From Burkholderiales bacterium (GTDB taxonomy: Bacteria; Pseudomonadota; Gammaproteobacteria; Burkholderiales; Burkholderiaceae_C), in the NCBI GenBank assembly GCA_016213325.1, contig JACRAY010000024.1, positions 1-64,000 of the forward strand: DNA of 64,000 nt, in the 5' to 3' direction. Below, in pieces: positions 42,859 through 52,551 of the stretch. Every line of letters starts with the position of its first letter. Positions within the stretch are counted from its first letter, which is position 1. The translations under genes and the position numbers were made by a program. The notes under the pieces are model-generated. The model saw only the letters and a list, made by a program, of their open reading frames with translations, did no database searches and was not told the origin of the DNA.

Positions 42859-43788
42859 ATGCGATTCAACTCCCCCTCATTGCCCGAGTTGCACGCATTT
42901 CTGGCGGTGTGCCAGCTGGGCAGTTTTCGCCGGGCGGCCGACGTGCTCTGCGTGACGCAGGCGGCCGTGAGCCGCGCCGTGCAGCGGCTGGAGCAGCGCC
43001 TGGAATGCACGCTGCTGGACCGCTCAGGCACTCGGGTGCAGCCCACAGTCCGCGGGCGTGAATTTCAGACACTGGTGGAAGCCCATGTGGCGGGGCTGGA
43101 GAGCGCCATCGGCGAGTTCGGTGTGCGTGCCGCGCCGCGCAAGCTGCGGGTGAGCGTGGTGCCCACGCTGTGCACGCGCTGGCTGGTGCCGCGGCTCGGA
43201 CAGTTCCGCGAGCTGCACCCGGACATCGAGATCGAGCTGCGGCAGTTCCACCACGACGAAAACTTTGAACGCGATGACGTGGATCTATGGATCAACGTGA
43301 AGCGACCGGCGCGGGCCTGGCCCCGCGGCATCCGTGCGCGTTACCTGCTGGGGCGCGAGCTCCAGCCCGCCTGTACACCCGCGCTGGCGGCCGGCCTGCG
43401 CCAGCCGCGCGACCTCCTCAAGGTCACGCTGCTGCAACACATCAACTACCCGGGCAACTGGGCGCTGTGGCTCAGTCAGGTCGGCGGCGTGGACACGCTA
43501 CCCACGCTGGGCGCGGGGTTCGACCTGGGCAACAACCTGATCGTCGCCGCCTGCGCGGGCATGGGCGCGATCGTGATCCAGCCCTTGCTGATCGAAGCCG
43601 AGCTGGTCTCGGGCCAGCTTGTGTTGCCATTCAGCCCGGCCGTTGTCACGGATCGCGGCTACTACCTCTGCAGCCGCGCAGCCCTGGCCGAAAACGAGGC
43701 GGTGGAGCAGTTCACGCGCTGGCTGCTGGACGAGTCAAGAGCCAGTACAGACCGCTTCGTTACTCATGCCGGACTTGATCCGGCATGA
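42859..43788 (+). CDS. LysR-family regulator, GcvA-like
   Basis: The 309-aa protein has an N-terminal winged HTH (FRRAADVLCVTQAAVSRAVQRLE) and a periplasmic-binding-like effector domain (about residues 90-295), most like the GcvA group. It is divergent from the amidohydrolase operon and probably controls it. The last six residues (AGLDPA and the stop) are encoded by a 25-bp palindromic repeat, so the gene end may have been altered by it. Confidence 0.9.
   Translation: MRFNSPSLPELHAFLAVCQLGSFRRAADVLCVTQAAVSRAVQRLEQRLECTLLDRSGTRVQPTVRGREFQTLVEAHVAGLESAIGEFGVRAAPRKLRVSVVPTLCTRWLVPRLGQFRELHPDIEIELRQFHHDENFERDDVDLWINVKRPARAWPRGIRARYLLGRELQPACTPALAAGLRQPRDLLKVTLLQHINYPGNWALWLSQVGGVDTLPTLGAGFDLGNNLIVAACAGMGAIVIQPLLIEAELVSGQLVLPFSPAVVTDRGYYLCSRAALAENEAVEQFTRWLLDESRASTDRFVTHAGLDPA
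43764..43788. repeat. Palindromic REP-like element at the LysR gene end
   Basis: TCATGCCGGA (43764-43773) and TCCGGCATGA (43779-43788) are perfect 10-bp arms around CTTGA. The arms resemble the widespread CCGGA-CTTGA-TCCGG repeat. It supplies the LysR stop codon and could terminate transcription toward the fds operon. Confidence 0.7.
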
Positions 43789-43848
43789 CAAAGCCTTCTG
43801 CCGCGCGGACTCCCAGCTAGCTCGGGCACTGGAGGGATTTTTCGATTC

Positions 43849-43891
43849 TTGACTGCGGTCAATGGCATCGCGGGGCCGCCAAAGCGATAGT
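43849..43891 (+). promoter_or_regulatory. Crp/Fnr-type operator and -10 of the fds operon
   Basis: TTGACTGCGGTCAA (43849-43862) is followed after 23 bp by GATAGT (43886-43891). This places the palindrome centre near -41.5, the class II activator position. The same layout occurs at 56037, 58228 and 61427. Confidence 0.75.
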
Positions 43892-43924
43892 GCATCGCAC
43901 CCCAGAAGTCCGCAGGAGACCAGC

Positions 43925-44383
43925 ATGAGCACAGCCGCCAGCGCGGCACCCTACGACCCGGCCGCCGTGGCGCGCGTCATCGCCGAACGCGGCCACCTCG
44001 ACGGTGCGCTGATGCCGGTGCTGCACGGCGTGCAGGAAGCGCTGGGCTGGGTGCCGGCCGAAGCCGTGGGCCAGATCGCGCAGGCACTGGACCTGTCGCG
44101 CGCCGAAGTGCACGGCGTCATCAGCTACTACCACCACTTCCGCCAGCAGCCCGCGCACGGCCCGGTGCTGCAGGTGTGCCGCGCCGAGTCGTGCCGCTCG
44201 GTCGGCGGCGAGCAACTGCTGCAGCATGCGCAACGGCATCATCACGGCTGCCATGTAGAGGCCGTCTACTGCCTCGGCCTGTGCGCGCAGTCGCCGGCCG
44301 TCATGCTGCAGGGGCAGCCGCATGCGCGCGTCACCGCCGAGAAGCTCGACCGGCTGGTGGCCGAAGCCGGGGCGCACGCATGA
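43925..44383 (+). CDS. fdsG: NAD-dependent formate dehydrogenase, gamma subunit
   Basis: A 152-aa NuoE-like subunit with a [2Fe-2S] thioredoxin-like domain: C85-x4-C90 and C116-x3-C120. It passes electrons within the soluble, molybdenum- or tungsten-dependent FdsGBA complex that oxidises formate to CO2 and reduces NAD. Start at MSTAAS (43925), about 63 bp after the operator. It overlaps fdsB by 4 bp (ATGA). Confidence 0.95.
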   Translation: MSTAASAAPYDPAAVARVIAERGHLDGALMPVLHGVQEALGWVPAEAVGQIAQALDLSRAEVHGVISYYHHFRQQPAHGPVLQVCRAESCRSVGGEQLLQHAQRHHHGCHVEAVYCLGLCAQSPAVMLQGQPHARVTAEKLDRLVAEAGAHA

Positions 44384-45897
44384 GCACCATCGTCTACGTG
44401 CCGCGCGACGCCGCCGCGCTGGCGGCCGGTGCCGACGCCGTTGCTGCAGCGATCGAACGCGTAGCCGCCGCGCGCAACGCCGAAGTCACCATCGTGCGCA
44501 ATGGTTCGCGCGGCCTGTTGTGGCTGGAGCCGCTCGTCGAAGTGCAGTCCGAGCATGGGCGCATCGGCTACGGGCCGGTTGCGCTGGACGACGTGCCGTC
44601 GCTGTTCGCCGCCGGCTTCCTGAAGGGTGATCCGCATCCGCTGTGCCTGGGACCGGTCGAGGAACTGCCGCAGTTCCGCCTGCAGCAGCGCCTGACGTTT
44701 GCGCGCTGCGGGCTCGGCGACCCCCTGGCGCCTATGGCGTGGCGCGGGCTGCAGGAAGCGCGCAAGCTCTCGCCAGAAGCCATCGTGCAGCAGGTGCTCG
44801 ACTCGGGCCTGCGCGGCCGCGGCGGCGCCGCCTTCCCGGCAGGCATCAAATGGCGCACCGTCGCCGCCACGCCTTCGAAACAGAAGTACGTGGTGTGCAA
44901 TGCCGACGAAGGCGACTCGGGCACCTTCGCCGATCGCATGCTGCTGGAAGGTGACCCGTTCCTGCTGATCGAAGGCTTGGCGATTGCCGCGCTGGCTGTC
45001 GGCGCGAGCAAGGGCTTCGTCTACATCCGCTCCGAGTACCCGCACGCCATCGCCACCTTCGAGGCGGCGTTGGCCGAAGCGCGCAAGGCCGGTGTGCTGG
45101 GCCAAGGCTTCGACATCGAAGCGCGTGTCGGCGGCGGCTCCTATGTGTGCGGCGAAGAAACCGCGATGCTCGAAAGCCTGGAGGGCAAGCGCGGCATCGT
45201 GCGCGCCAAGCCGCCGCTGCCGGCTATCAGCGGCCTGTTCGGCCAGCCCACCGTCATCAACAACGTGCTCACCTTCGCGGCCGTGCCGACCATCCTGGAG
45301 CGGGGCGCCGACTTCTACCAGCACTTCGGCACCGGCCGCTCGCGCGGCACGCTGCCGTTCCAGCTGGCGGGCAACGTCAAGCAAGGCGGCTTGTTCGAGT
45401 TGCCCTTCGGCCTGACGCTGCGCGAGGTGGTGTTCGACATCGGCGGCGGCACCGCCAGCGGCCGCCCGGTCAAGGCGATCCAGGTGGGCGGCCCGCTGGG
45501 CGCCTACGTGCCCGAGTCGCAATGGGACCTGCCGCTGGACTACGACGCCTACACCGCCCAGGGTTTGGTGCTGGGCCATGGCGGCATCGTGGTGCACGAC
45601 GACACGGCCGACATGGCACAACTCGCGCGTTTCGCCATGGAGTTCTGCGCGGTCGAGTCGTGCGGCAAGTGCACGCCGTGCCGCATCGGCTCCACCCGCG
45701 GCGTCGAGGTGATCGACCGCATCGTGGCCAACCACAACCGCCCGCAGCAGGTGCGCCTGCTGCGCGACCTGTGCGACACCATGGTCCACGGCAGCCTGTG
45801 CGCCATGGGCGGCATGACGCCGTTCCCGGTGCTGTCGGCGCTGGACCACTACCCGCAAGACTTCGGCCTCGTCGACGAATCCGCGAAAGCCGCCTGA
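44380..45897 (+). CDS. fdsB: NAD-dependent formate dehydrogenase, beta subunit
   Basis: The 505-aa NuoF-like subunit has an N-terminal thioredoxin-like extension, an FMN/NAD-binding core (GRGGAAFPAGIKW, NADEGDSGTFADR, GSYVCGEETAM) and a C-terminal [4Fe-4S] motif (ESCGKCTPCRIG). It is the NAD-reducing subunit of the complex. The gene sits between fdsG and fdsA in the canonical order and shares an ATGA overlap with fdsG. Confidence 0.96.
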   Translation: MSTIVYVPRDAAALAAGADAVAAAIERVAAARNAEVTIVRNGSRGLLWLEPLVEVQSEHGRIGYGPVALDDVPSLFAAGFLKGDPHPLCLGPVEELPQFRLQQRLTFARCGLGDPLAPMAWRGLQEARKLSPEAIVQQVLDSGLRGRGGAAFPAGIKWRTVAATPSKQKYVVCNADEGDSGTFADRMLLEGDPFLLIEGLAIAALAVGASKGFVYIRSEYPHAIATFEAALAEARKAGVLGQGFDIEARVGGGSYVCGEETAMLESLEGKRGIVRAKPPLPAISGLFGQPTVINNVLTFAAVPTILERGADFYQHFGTGRSRGTLPFQLAGNVKQGGLFELPFGLTLREVVFDIGGGTASGRPVKAIQVGGPLGAYVPESQWDLPLDYDAYTAQGLVLGHGGIVVHDDTADMAQLARFAMEFCAVESCGKCTPCRIGSTRGVEVIDRIVANHNRPQQVRLLRDLCDTMVHGSLCAMGGMTPFPVLSALDHYPQDFGLVDESAKAA

Positions 45898-45910
45898 GGA
45901 AGACAACCCG

Positions 45911-48766
45911 ATGCACATGCACGAAACCGACTACGGCACGCCGCGCAGCGACTCCGACACCCAGGTCACGCTGGAGATCGACGGCCAGCCGGTCACGGTG
46001 GCCGCCGGCACCTCGCTGATGCGCGCCGCCATCGAGGCAGGCATCAGCGTGCCCAAGCTGTGCGCCACCGACAGCCTGGAATCGTTCGGCTCGTGCCGCA
46101 TGTGCATGGTCGAAGTGGAAGGCCGACGCGGCTACCCGGCTTCGTGCACCACGCCGGCCGAAGCCGGCATGAAGGTCCGCACGCAAAGCGACAAGCTCGC
46201 CAAGCTGCGCCACGACGTGATGGAGCTGTACATCTCCGACCACCCGCTCGACTGCCTGACCTGCAGCGCCAACGGCGACTGCGAGCTGCAGGACATGGCC
46301 GGCGCGGTGGGGCTGCGCAACGTGCGCTACGGCTTCGACGGCGCCAACCACCTGAAAGAGAAGAAGGACGAGTCCAACCCGTACTTCACCTACGACCCCA
46401 GCAAGTGCATCGTGTGCAACCGCTGCGTGCGCGCCTGCGAGGAGACGCAGGGCACCTTCGCACTCACCATCAGCGGCCGCGGCTTCGAGTCGCGCGTGTC
46501 GCCCGGGCAGGACCAGGCCTTCATGGACAGCGAATGCGTGAGCTGCGGCGCCTGCGTGCAGGCCTGCCCCACCGCCACGCTGCAGGACAAGAGCGTGGTG
46601 TCGCTCGGCATGCCGACGAAGAGCGTGGTGACGACCTGCGCCTACTGCGGCGTGGGCTGCGGCTTCAAGGCCGAGGTCAAGGGCGAGCAGGTGGTGCGCA
46701 TGACGCCGTGGAAGGACGGCCAGGCCAACGACGGCCATTCGTGCGTGAAGGGCCGCTTCGCCTGGGGCTACGCCACGCACAAGGACCGCATCACGAAGCC
46801 GATGATCCGCAAGGCCATCACCGACCCGTGGCGCGAAGTGGGCTGGGACGAGGCCTTCGCCTACGCCGCCAGCGAGTTCAAGCGCATCCAGGGCGCGCAC
46901 GGCCGCGACTCGGTCGGCGGCATCACGTCGTCGCGCTGCACCAACGAGGAAACCTACCTCGTGCAGAAGCTCATCCGTGCCGGCTTCGGCAACAACAACG
47001 TCGACACCTGTGCGCGCGTGTGCCACTCGCCCACCGGCTACGGCCTGAAGCAGACCTTCGGCGAGTCGGCCGGCACGCAGACCTTCCGCTCGGTAGAGCA
47101 GTCCGACGTGATCATGGTGATCGGCGCCAACCCGACCGATGCGCACCCGGTGTTCGCCTCGCGCATGAAGAAGCGCATCCGCGCCGGCGCGCGCCTGATC
47201 GTGGCCGACCCGCGGCGCATCGACCTGGTGGCGTCGCCGCACGTGCGGGCCGACTACCACCTGCAGTTGAAGCCCGGCACCAACGTGGCGCTCATCACGT
47301 CGATGGCGCACGTGGTCGTTACCGAAGGGCTGCTGGACGAGTCCTTCATCGCCGGGCGCTGCGAGGAGAAGTCGTTCCGGCAGTGGCGCGAGTTCGTCGC
47401 GCGCGACGCCAACTCGCCCGAGGCGATGGAAGCCGTCACCGGCGTGCCTGCCGACCTGGTGCGCGGCGCCGCGCGCCTCTATGCCACCGGCGGCAATGCC
47501 GCCATCTACTACGGCCTGGGCGTCACCGAGCATGCGCAGGGCTCCACCATGGTGATGGGTATCGCCAACCTCGCCATGGCCACCGGCAACGTGGGGCGCG
47601 AAGGCGTGGGCGTCAACCCGCTGCGCGGGCAGAACAACGTGCAGGGCTCGTGCGACATGGGCTCGTTCCCGCATGAACTGCCCGGCTATCGCCACGTGTC
47701 CGACAGCACCGTGCGAGCCGAGTTCGAGGCGGCCTGGGGCGTGTCGCTCGCCGCCGAGCCCGGCCTGCGCATCCCCAACATGTTCGACGCCGCGCTGGAA
47801 GGCAGCTTCAAGGGCCTGTACGTGCAGGGCGAAGACATCGTGCAGTCCGATCCCAACACGCAGCACGTGACGGAAGCCCTGTCGAAATTGGAATGCCTGG
47901 TGGTGCAGGACCTGTTCCTCAACGAGACCGCCAAGTACGCGCACGTGTTCCTGCCCGGCTCGTCCTTCCTGGAAAAGGACGGCACCTTCACCAACGCCGA
48001 GCGCCGCATCTCGCGCGTGCGCAAGGTCATGAAGCCGCAGGGTGGCCTGGCCGACTGGGAAGTGACGGTCCAGCTCTCGAACGCCTTGGGCTACCCGATG
48101 GCGTACCGCCACCCCTCGGAGATCATGGACGAGATCGCCGCGCTCACGCCCACCTTCCGCAGCGTGAGCTACGCGCGCCTGGACAAGCTGGGCAGCGTGC
48201 AGTGGCCCTGCAACGAGGACACTGACGAAGCCGGCACGCCGATCATGCACGTGGATGCCTTCGTGCGCGGCAAGGGCCGCTTCGTCATCACGCAATACGT
48301 GGCTTCGCCCGAGAAGGTGACGCGCCGCTTCCCGCTGGTGCTGACCACCGGCCGCATCCTGAGCCAGTACAACGTGGGCGCGCAGACGCGCCGCACGCCC
48401 AACAACCTGTGGCACGACGAGGACCGGCTGGAGATCCACCCGCACGACGCCGAGGAGCGCGGCATTGGCGATGGCGACTGGGTGGGCATCGCCAGCCGCG
48501 CCGGCGACACCGTGCTGCGTGCTGTGGTAAGCGAACGCATGCAGCCCGGCGTGGTCTACACCACCTTCCACTTCCCTGAGTCGGGCGCCAACGTGATCAC
48601 CACCGACAGCTCCGACTGGGCCACCAACTGCCCCGAGTACAAGGTGACGTCGGTGCAGGTCACCAAGGTGACGCAGCCGTCGCAATGGCAACAGGGCTAC
48701 AGCCGCTTCAACGAGCAGCAGCTCGACCTGCTGGCGCAACGCCACGACAGCGTGGGCGCCAAGTGA
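45911..48766 (+). CDS. fdsA: NAD-dependent formate dehydrogenase, alpha catalytic subunit
   Basis: The 951-aa catalytic subunit has an N-terminal [2Fe-2S] ferredoxin domain, a His-Cys-type [4Fe-4S] region, two further [4Fe-4S] motifs (CIVCNRCVRACEE and CVSCGACVQACP), a fourth cluster (CAYCGVGCGF) and the molybdopterin domain. The molybdenum ligand Cys is in CARVCHSPTGYGLK, so this is a Cys- rather than Sec-type enzyme. It is the site of formate oxidation. Confidence 0.97.
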   Translation: MHMHETDYGTPRSDSDTQVTLEIDGQPVTVAAGTSLMRAAIEAGISVPKLCATDSLESFGSCRMCMVEVEGRRGYPASCTTPAEAGMKVRTQSDKLAKLRHDVMELYISDHPLDCLTCSANGDCELQDMAGAVGLRNVRYGFDGANHLKEKKDESNPYFTYDPSKCIVCNRCVRACEETQGTFALTISGRGFESRVSPGQDQAFMDSECVSCGACVQACPTATLQDKSVVSLGMPTKSVVTTCAYCGVGCGFKAEVKGEQVVRMTPWKDGQANDGHSCVKGRFAWGYATHKDRITKPMIRKAITDPWREVGWDEAFAYAASEFKRIQGAHGRDSVGGITSSRCTNEETYLVQKLIRAGFGNNNVDTCARVCHSPTGYGLKQTFGESAGTQTFRSVEQSDVIMVIGANPTDAHPVFASRMKKRIRAGARLIVADPRRIDLVASPHVRADYHLQLKPGTNVALITSMAHVVVTEGLLDESFIAGRCEEKSFRQWREFVARDANSPEAMEAVTGVPADLVRGAARLYATGGNAAIYYGLGVTEHAQGSTMVMGIANLAMATGNVGREGVGVNPLRGQNNVQGSCDMGSFPHELPGYRHVSDSTVRAEFEAAWGVSLAAEPGLRIPNMFDAALEGSFKGLYVQGEDIVQSDPNTQHVTEALSKLECLVVQDLFLNETAKYAHVFLPGSSFLEKDGTFTNAERRISRVRKVMKPQGGLADWEVTVQLSNALGYPMAYRHPSEIMDEIAALTPTFRSVSYARLDKLGSVQWPCNEDTDEAGTPIMHVDAFVRGKGRFVITQYVASPEKVTRRFPLVLTTGRILSQYNVGAQTRRTPNNLWHDEDRLEIHPHDAEERGIGDGDWVGIASRAGDTVLRAVVSERMQPGVVYTTFHFPESGANVITTDSSDWATNCPEYKVTSVQVTKVTQPSQWQQGYSRFNEQQLDLLAQRHDSVGAK

Positions 48767-48773
48767 GGGTGCG

Positions 48774-49598
48774 TTGACAGCCGCACCGCCCACTTTGCCC
48801 GGCGCCTGCGCGGTGCAGGCGCTCGCCTGCCACGGCGGCGTGCTGCGGCAGGTGGCCGACTGGGTGGCCGACGAAGTGCCGGTGGCGCTGCAGTTCAACG
48901 GCGTGTCGCACGCGGTGATGCTGGCGACGCCGCTCGACCTGGAAGACTTCGCGGTCGGCTTCTCGCTGGGCGAAGGGCTGGTGGACAGCGCCGCCGACGT
49001 GTTCGGCATCGAGCCCGAAGACACCGCGCAGGGCCTCGTCCTGCACATCGAGATCGCCTCGCGTTGCCTGGCGCGCCTGAAGGCGCGGCGGCGCACGCTG
49101 GCCGGCCGCTCGGGCTGCGGCCTGTGCGGCACCGAGAGCCTGGCGCAGGCGCTGCCGCAGGTGGACCGGCGGGTGGCGCCGTTCGACCTGCAAGGCCATG
49201 TGCTGTCGCGCGCACTGGCAGAAATGCGCGCTCGGCAAGCGCTGCAAGCTGCCACCGGCGCCACGCACGCCGCCGCGTGGTGTTCGCCCGACGGCGCCGT
49301 GCAGGTGGTGCGCGAGGACGTCGGCCGCCACAACGCGCTGGACAAGGTCATAGGCGCGCTGGCGCGCGACCGCATCGATGCATCGCGCGGCTTCCTCGCG
49401 GTCACCAGCCGTGCCAGCTACGAGATGGTGCAGAAGGCCGCGCGCGCCGGCGTGGGCGCGCTGGCGGCGATCTCCGCGCCGACCGCGCTGGCCGTGCGTT
49501 GCGCCGAAGAGGCGGGCCTGTGCCTGGTCGGCTTCGCGCGCGGCGCCGACTGGGTGGCCTACAGCGGCACCGCGCACCTGATCCTTTCCTCACCATGA
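48774..49598 (+). CDS. fdsC: Formate dehydrogenase accessory sulfurtransferase FdsC (FdhD family)
   Basis: A 274-aa FdhD-family protein with the sulfur-transfer motif C115-GL-C118 (SGCGLCGTES). It delivers sulfur to the bis-MGD cofactor and protects it until insertion into FdsA. I use the TTG at 48774, which is 7 bp after the fdsA stop; no ATG gives a complete N-terminus. It overlaps fdsD by 4 bp. Confidence 0.93.
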   Translation: MTAAPPTLPGACAVQALACHGGVLRQVADWVADEVPVALQFNGVSHAVMLATPLDLEDFAVGFSLGEGLVDSAADVFGIEPEDTAQGLVLHIEIASRCLARLKARRRTLAGRSGCGLCGTESLAQALPQVDRRVAPFDLQGHVLSRALAEMRARQALQAATGATHAAAWCSPDGAVQVVREDVGRHNALDKVIGALARDRIDASRGFLAVTSRASYEMVQKAARAGVGALAAISAPTALAVRCAEEAGLCLVGFARGADWVAYSGTAHLILSSP

Positions 49599-49819
49599 AG
49601 CAAGACCACCTGATCCAGATGGCCAACAGCATCGGCGACTTCTTCGCGGCGATGCCCGACGCCGAAGAAGCGAAGGGCGACCTGGCAAGCCACATCCACC
49701 GGTTCTGGGAGCCGCGCATGCGGCGCAGCATCTTCGAGCACATCGACCAGACGGGGGGCGCGGGATTGCAGCCCATCGTGTTGCAGGCGCTGCTGGGGCA
49801 TCGCACGCGGCTGCTCTGA
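49595..49819 (+). CDS. fdsD: Formate dehydrogenase delta subunit
   Basis: The 74-aa protein (MKQDHLIQMANSIGDFF..., with RRSIFEHIDQTGGAGLQPIV) matches the small delta subunit of Fds complexes, needed for activity or assembly. The ATGA overlap with fdsC and the order fdsGBACD are as in Cupriavidus necator. The HPP-CBS gene follows after 21 bp and may be co-transcribed. Confidence 0.92.
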   Translation: MKQDHLIQMANSIGDFFAAMPDAEEAKGDLASHIHRFWEPRMRRSIFEHIDQTGGAGLQPIVLQALLGHRTRLL

Positions 49820-49840
49820 GGCGCCAGGAAGGCAGTACCC

Positions 49841-50995
49841 GTGCAGGCACCGACCACCGCGGCGGCTGACGCAGTGCGTGCGCGTCCCGCGCAGCGCTGG
49901 CACGACTGGCTGCCGGCGCCGATGCCGGTCGACGGTGCCGAGCGCCGGCGCGCCGGCGCCGGTGCACTGATAGGGCTCCTGGTCACGGGCCTGCTCGCGG
50001 GCATCCTGCTGCCCCCGGGCGACGTGACGCCGTGGCTGGTGGCGCCGATCGGTGCGAGCGCGGTGCTGGTGTTCTGCGCACCGGCCAGCCCGTTCGCGCA
50101 TCCGTGGGCTGTGGTCGCCGGCAACACGCTGTCGGCACTGGCGGGTATCGCTTGCGTTCACGCATTGGGTGCCGGGCCCGTGGCGGCCGCGGCAGCAGCG
50201 AGCCTCGCGATCATGGTGATGTTCACCCTGCGCTGCCTGCACCCGCCGGGTGGCGCATGCGCCGTCCTGACGGCGCTGGGCGGCGTCACCGACCCGCACT
50301 TCGCGCTGGTGCCGGTGCTGCTCGACTCCGTGCTGCTGGTCGCCACGGGCATGGCCTACAACAACGCCACGCGAAGGGCTTATCCGCAACGTGCCGCCTT
50401 GCCGGCCACGGAGCCGGCACAGCGCCGCTCGTTCACCGACGCCGACCTCGATGCCGTGCTGGCACGCCACAACCAGGTGCTGGACGTGAGCCGCGAGGAC
50501 CTGCACACCCTGCTCGAAGAAGCGCAGGTGCAGGCATGGCGGCGCCGCGCGCGCCAGTTGCGCTGCAGCGACGTGATGTCGCGCGAGACGGTGGCCGTGA
50601 GCTTCGGCACACCGGTGCACGAGGCGTGGCGGCTGCTGCGGCAACACCGTGTGAAGGCCCTGCCGGTGCTGGACCGCGCGCGCCGCATCGTCGGCATCGT
50701 GACGCTGGCCGACTTCATGCGCGAAGCCGGCGTGGACCCGCACCCGCGATGGGCGCAGCGGCTGCGCCAGTGGCTGCGGCCGTCGCCCGGCTGCCACAGC
50801 GAGAAGCCCGAAGCCGTCGGCCAGATCATGACGCGGCAGGTGCGGGTGGTCAGTGCCGGGCGGCCCATCGGGGACCTGCTGCCGCTGTTCGCGAGCACGG
50901 GCCACCACCACGTACCCGTGATCGACGCCGAGCGGCGGCTCGCCGGCATCATCACCCAGTCGGACGTCGTGCGGGCCCTGGCACGGCTAGACTGA
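49841..50995 (+). CDS. HPP-family membrane protein with tandem CBS domains
   Basis: The 384-aa protein has an N-terminal HPP integral-membrane domain (about residues 35-180, with RCLHPPGGACAVLTALGG) and two CBS domains (about 235-290 and 325-380). CBS domains usually bind adenine nucleotides. HPP proteins have been linked to nitrite transport in plants but their bacterial role is unclear. The GTG start has AGGAAGG upstream. The position after fdsD suggests a function with formate or anion metabolism, which is unproven. Confidence 0.85.
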   Translation: MQAPTTAAADAVRARPAQRWHDWLPAPMPVDGAERRRAGAGALIGLLVTGLLAGILLPPGDVTPWLVAPIGASAVLVFCAPASPFAHPWAVVAGNTLSALAGIACVHALGAGPVAAAAAASLAIMVMFTLRCLHPPGGACAVLTALGGVTDPHFALVPVLLDSVLLVATGMAYNNATRRAYPQRAALPATEPAQRRSFTDADLDAVLARHNQVLDVSREDLHTLLEEAQVQAWRRRARQLRCSDVMSRETVAVSFGTPVHEAWRLLRQHRVKALPVLDRARRIVGIVTLADFMREAGVDPHPRWAQRLRQWLRPSPGCHSEKPEAVGQIMTRQVRVVSAGRPIGDLLPLFASTGHHHVPVIDAERRLAGIITQSDVVRALARLD

Positions 50996-51042
50996 AAGTC
51001 CCGATGGACAAGCCCCCGGAAGCGGGCACCATCGCGTAGCCG

Positions 51043-52551
51043 ATGTTCCGCTATTTCCGTGCCATTGATCCGGGGCGCAGCCTGGCCACCGCCGTTGCCT
51101 GGTTCGCCGTGGCCCTGTCCCTGGCCATCGCCTTCGCGCTGGTCGCGGTGGGCGACTTTGCCGCCAACAGCATGCTGGCCCAGCGCGACGCCCGCATGAA
51201 GCGCTTTGCCAACCGCTTCGCCGAACAGCTCGAGAAGACGCTGGCAGGGCAGCGCCAACTGGCGGCGGCGGCTACGGCGCTGCCGCCGGCGCGCCTGGCC
51301 GCACTGGCCGACGCGGCGCGTGAGGCCACCAAGCCCGACCCCGATGCGCGTGCGCTGCTGGTGGACGACCACCTGGGCGTGGTGTTCGAGCATCCACGCG
51401 GTCCATCGACAGAGCCTTTGCCCACGGTGATGCAAGGGGTCACCGTGCTGCCGTCCGGGCAGGGCCGCACGGTGGTCGTCACCGCGTCGCGCGACGCGGC
51501 CCCGTCGCTGGCCGCGCTGGGCTGGCAGGTGGCGGTGGCACAGCCCGCCGAGGAGCGCGGGCATGGCGGCGGCCTGAACGAGAAGCTGACCGCCATCTCC
51601 ATCCTGCTGAGCATCACGGCCGCCCTGTTCGGGGCCCTGTTCGCGCGCCGGCTCACGCGCCGGCTGGGCGAGCTGACGTCGCAGGTGCGCAAGGTGGCGC
51701 GCCAGGAGGCCGAAGGCGTGGACGAGCCGGCGGGCCGTGACGAAGTGGCCGTGCTGGGCCGTGCCTTCAGCCGCCTGCTGGAGGCGCTGCGGCAGGAACG
51801 CGACGAGCTGGACCGCATGACGCAGGAGCTGGAGCAGCGCGTGCAGGTGCGCACGCGCGAAGTCGAGCGGCTGGCCGCCGACAGCCGCTACGCCGCGGTG
51901 GTGCGCGAGCGCCTGCGCATGGCGCGCGACCTGCACGACACGCTGGCGCATTCGATGATGGAGATGCTGGTGGAAATCCGCACGCTTCGCGTGCTGCATG
52001 CCCACGATCCCACGCGCCTGGGGGCCGAGCTCGAGAGGGCGGAGGAACTGGCGCACCAGGGCCTGAAGGAAGCGCGCGATGCGGTCAGCCAGATGCGCGT
52101 GAACGCCGTGCGCGACCTGGGGCTGGGGCCGGCGCTGCAGGGTGCGGCCAACCGCTTTGCCGAACGCAGCGGGCTGGACGTGCGCTTCGCCGCCGACCCG
52201 CAGGCGGCCAGCTTTGCCGACGCGCGGGCCGAGACCCTGTTTCGCATCGCCGAAGAGGCGCTGCGCAACATCGACCGCCATGCACACGCCGCGCATGTCG
52301 ACGTGGCGCTGCGCGACCACGACGACGGCACCATCGAGCTGGTGATCGCCGACGACGGCGTCGGCTTCGACCCCGGCATGCCGCACCCGGGGCACTACGG
52401 CGTGCTGGGCATCCGCGAGCAGGCCGAGCTGGTCGACGCACGGCTCGAGCTGGTGAGCGCGCCAGGGCAGGGCGCCACGGTCAAGGTACGGCTGCGCGTG
52501 GGCGCCGAGATGCGCGCCGTTGACGAAGCATCCGTGATGGGGACGCCATGA
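51043..52551 (+). CDS. NarX-type sensor histidine kinase coupled to OxlT-like transporter
   Basis: A 502-aa membrane kinase with two transmembrane helices (about residues 15-38 and 180-202), a periplasmic sensor region, HAMP, a long coiled coil, HisKA_3 (MARDLHDTLAHSMMEM) and HATPase (ALRNIDRHAHAAHV). Its stop overlaps the transporter start by 4 bp (ATGA), so sensor and transporter are made together. Its partner is probably the LuxR-type regulator at 53908-54600. An oxalate or formate signal is inferred. Confidence 0.88.
   Translation: MFRYFRAIDPGRSLATAVAWFAVALSLAIAFALVAVGDFAANSMLAQRDARMKRFANRFAEQLEKTLAGQRQLAAAATALPPARLAALADAAREATKPDPDARALLVDDHLGVVFEHPRGPSTEPLPTVMQGVTVLPSGQGRTVVVTASRDAAPSLAALGWQVAVAQPAEERGHGGGLNEKLTAISILLSITAALFGALFARRLTRRLGELTSQVRKVARQEAEGVDEPAGRDEVAVLGRAFSRLLEALRQERDELDRMTQELEQRVQVRTREVERLAADSRYAAVVRERLRMARDLHDTLAHSMMEMLVEIRTLRVLHAHDPTRLGAELERAEELAHQGLKEARDAVSQMRVNAVRDLGLGPALQGAANRFAERSGLDVRFAADPQAASFADARAETLFRIAEEALRNIDRHAHAAHVDVALRDHDDGTIELVIADDGVGFDPGMPHPGHYGVLGIREQAELVDARLELVSAPGQGATVKVRLRVGAEMRAVDEASVMGTP

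Noticed and set aside
45470-49405. Very long minus-strand open frame (about 1311 codons) opposite the fds genes
   Set aside because: It is antisense to fdsB, fdsA and fdsC, whose domains and motifs are unmistakable. High GC content keeps antisense frames open. The translation has low complexity and no recognisable domain.
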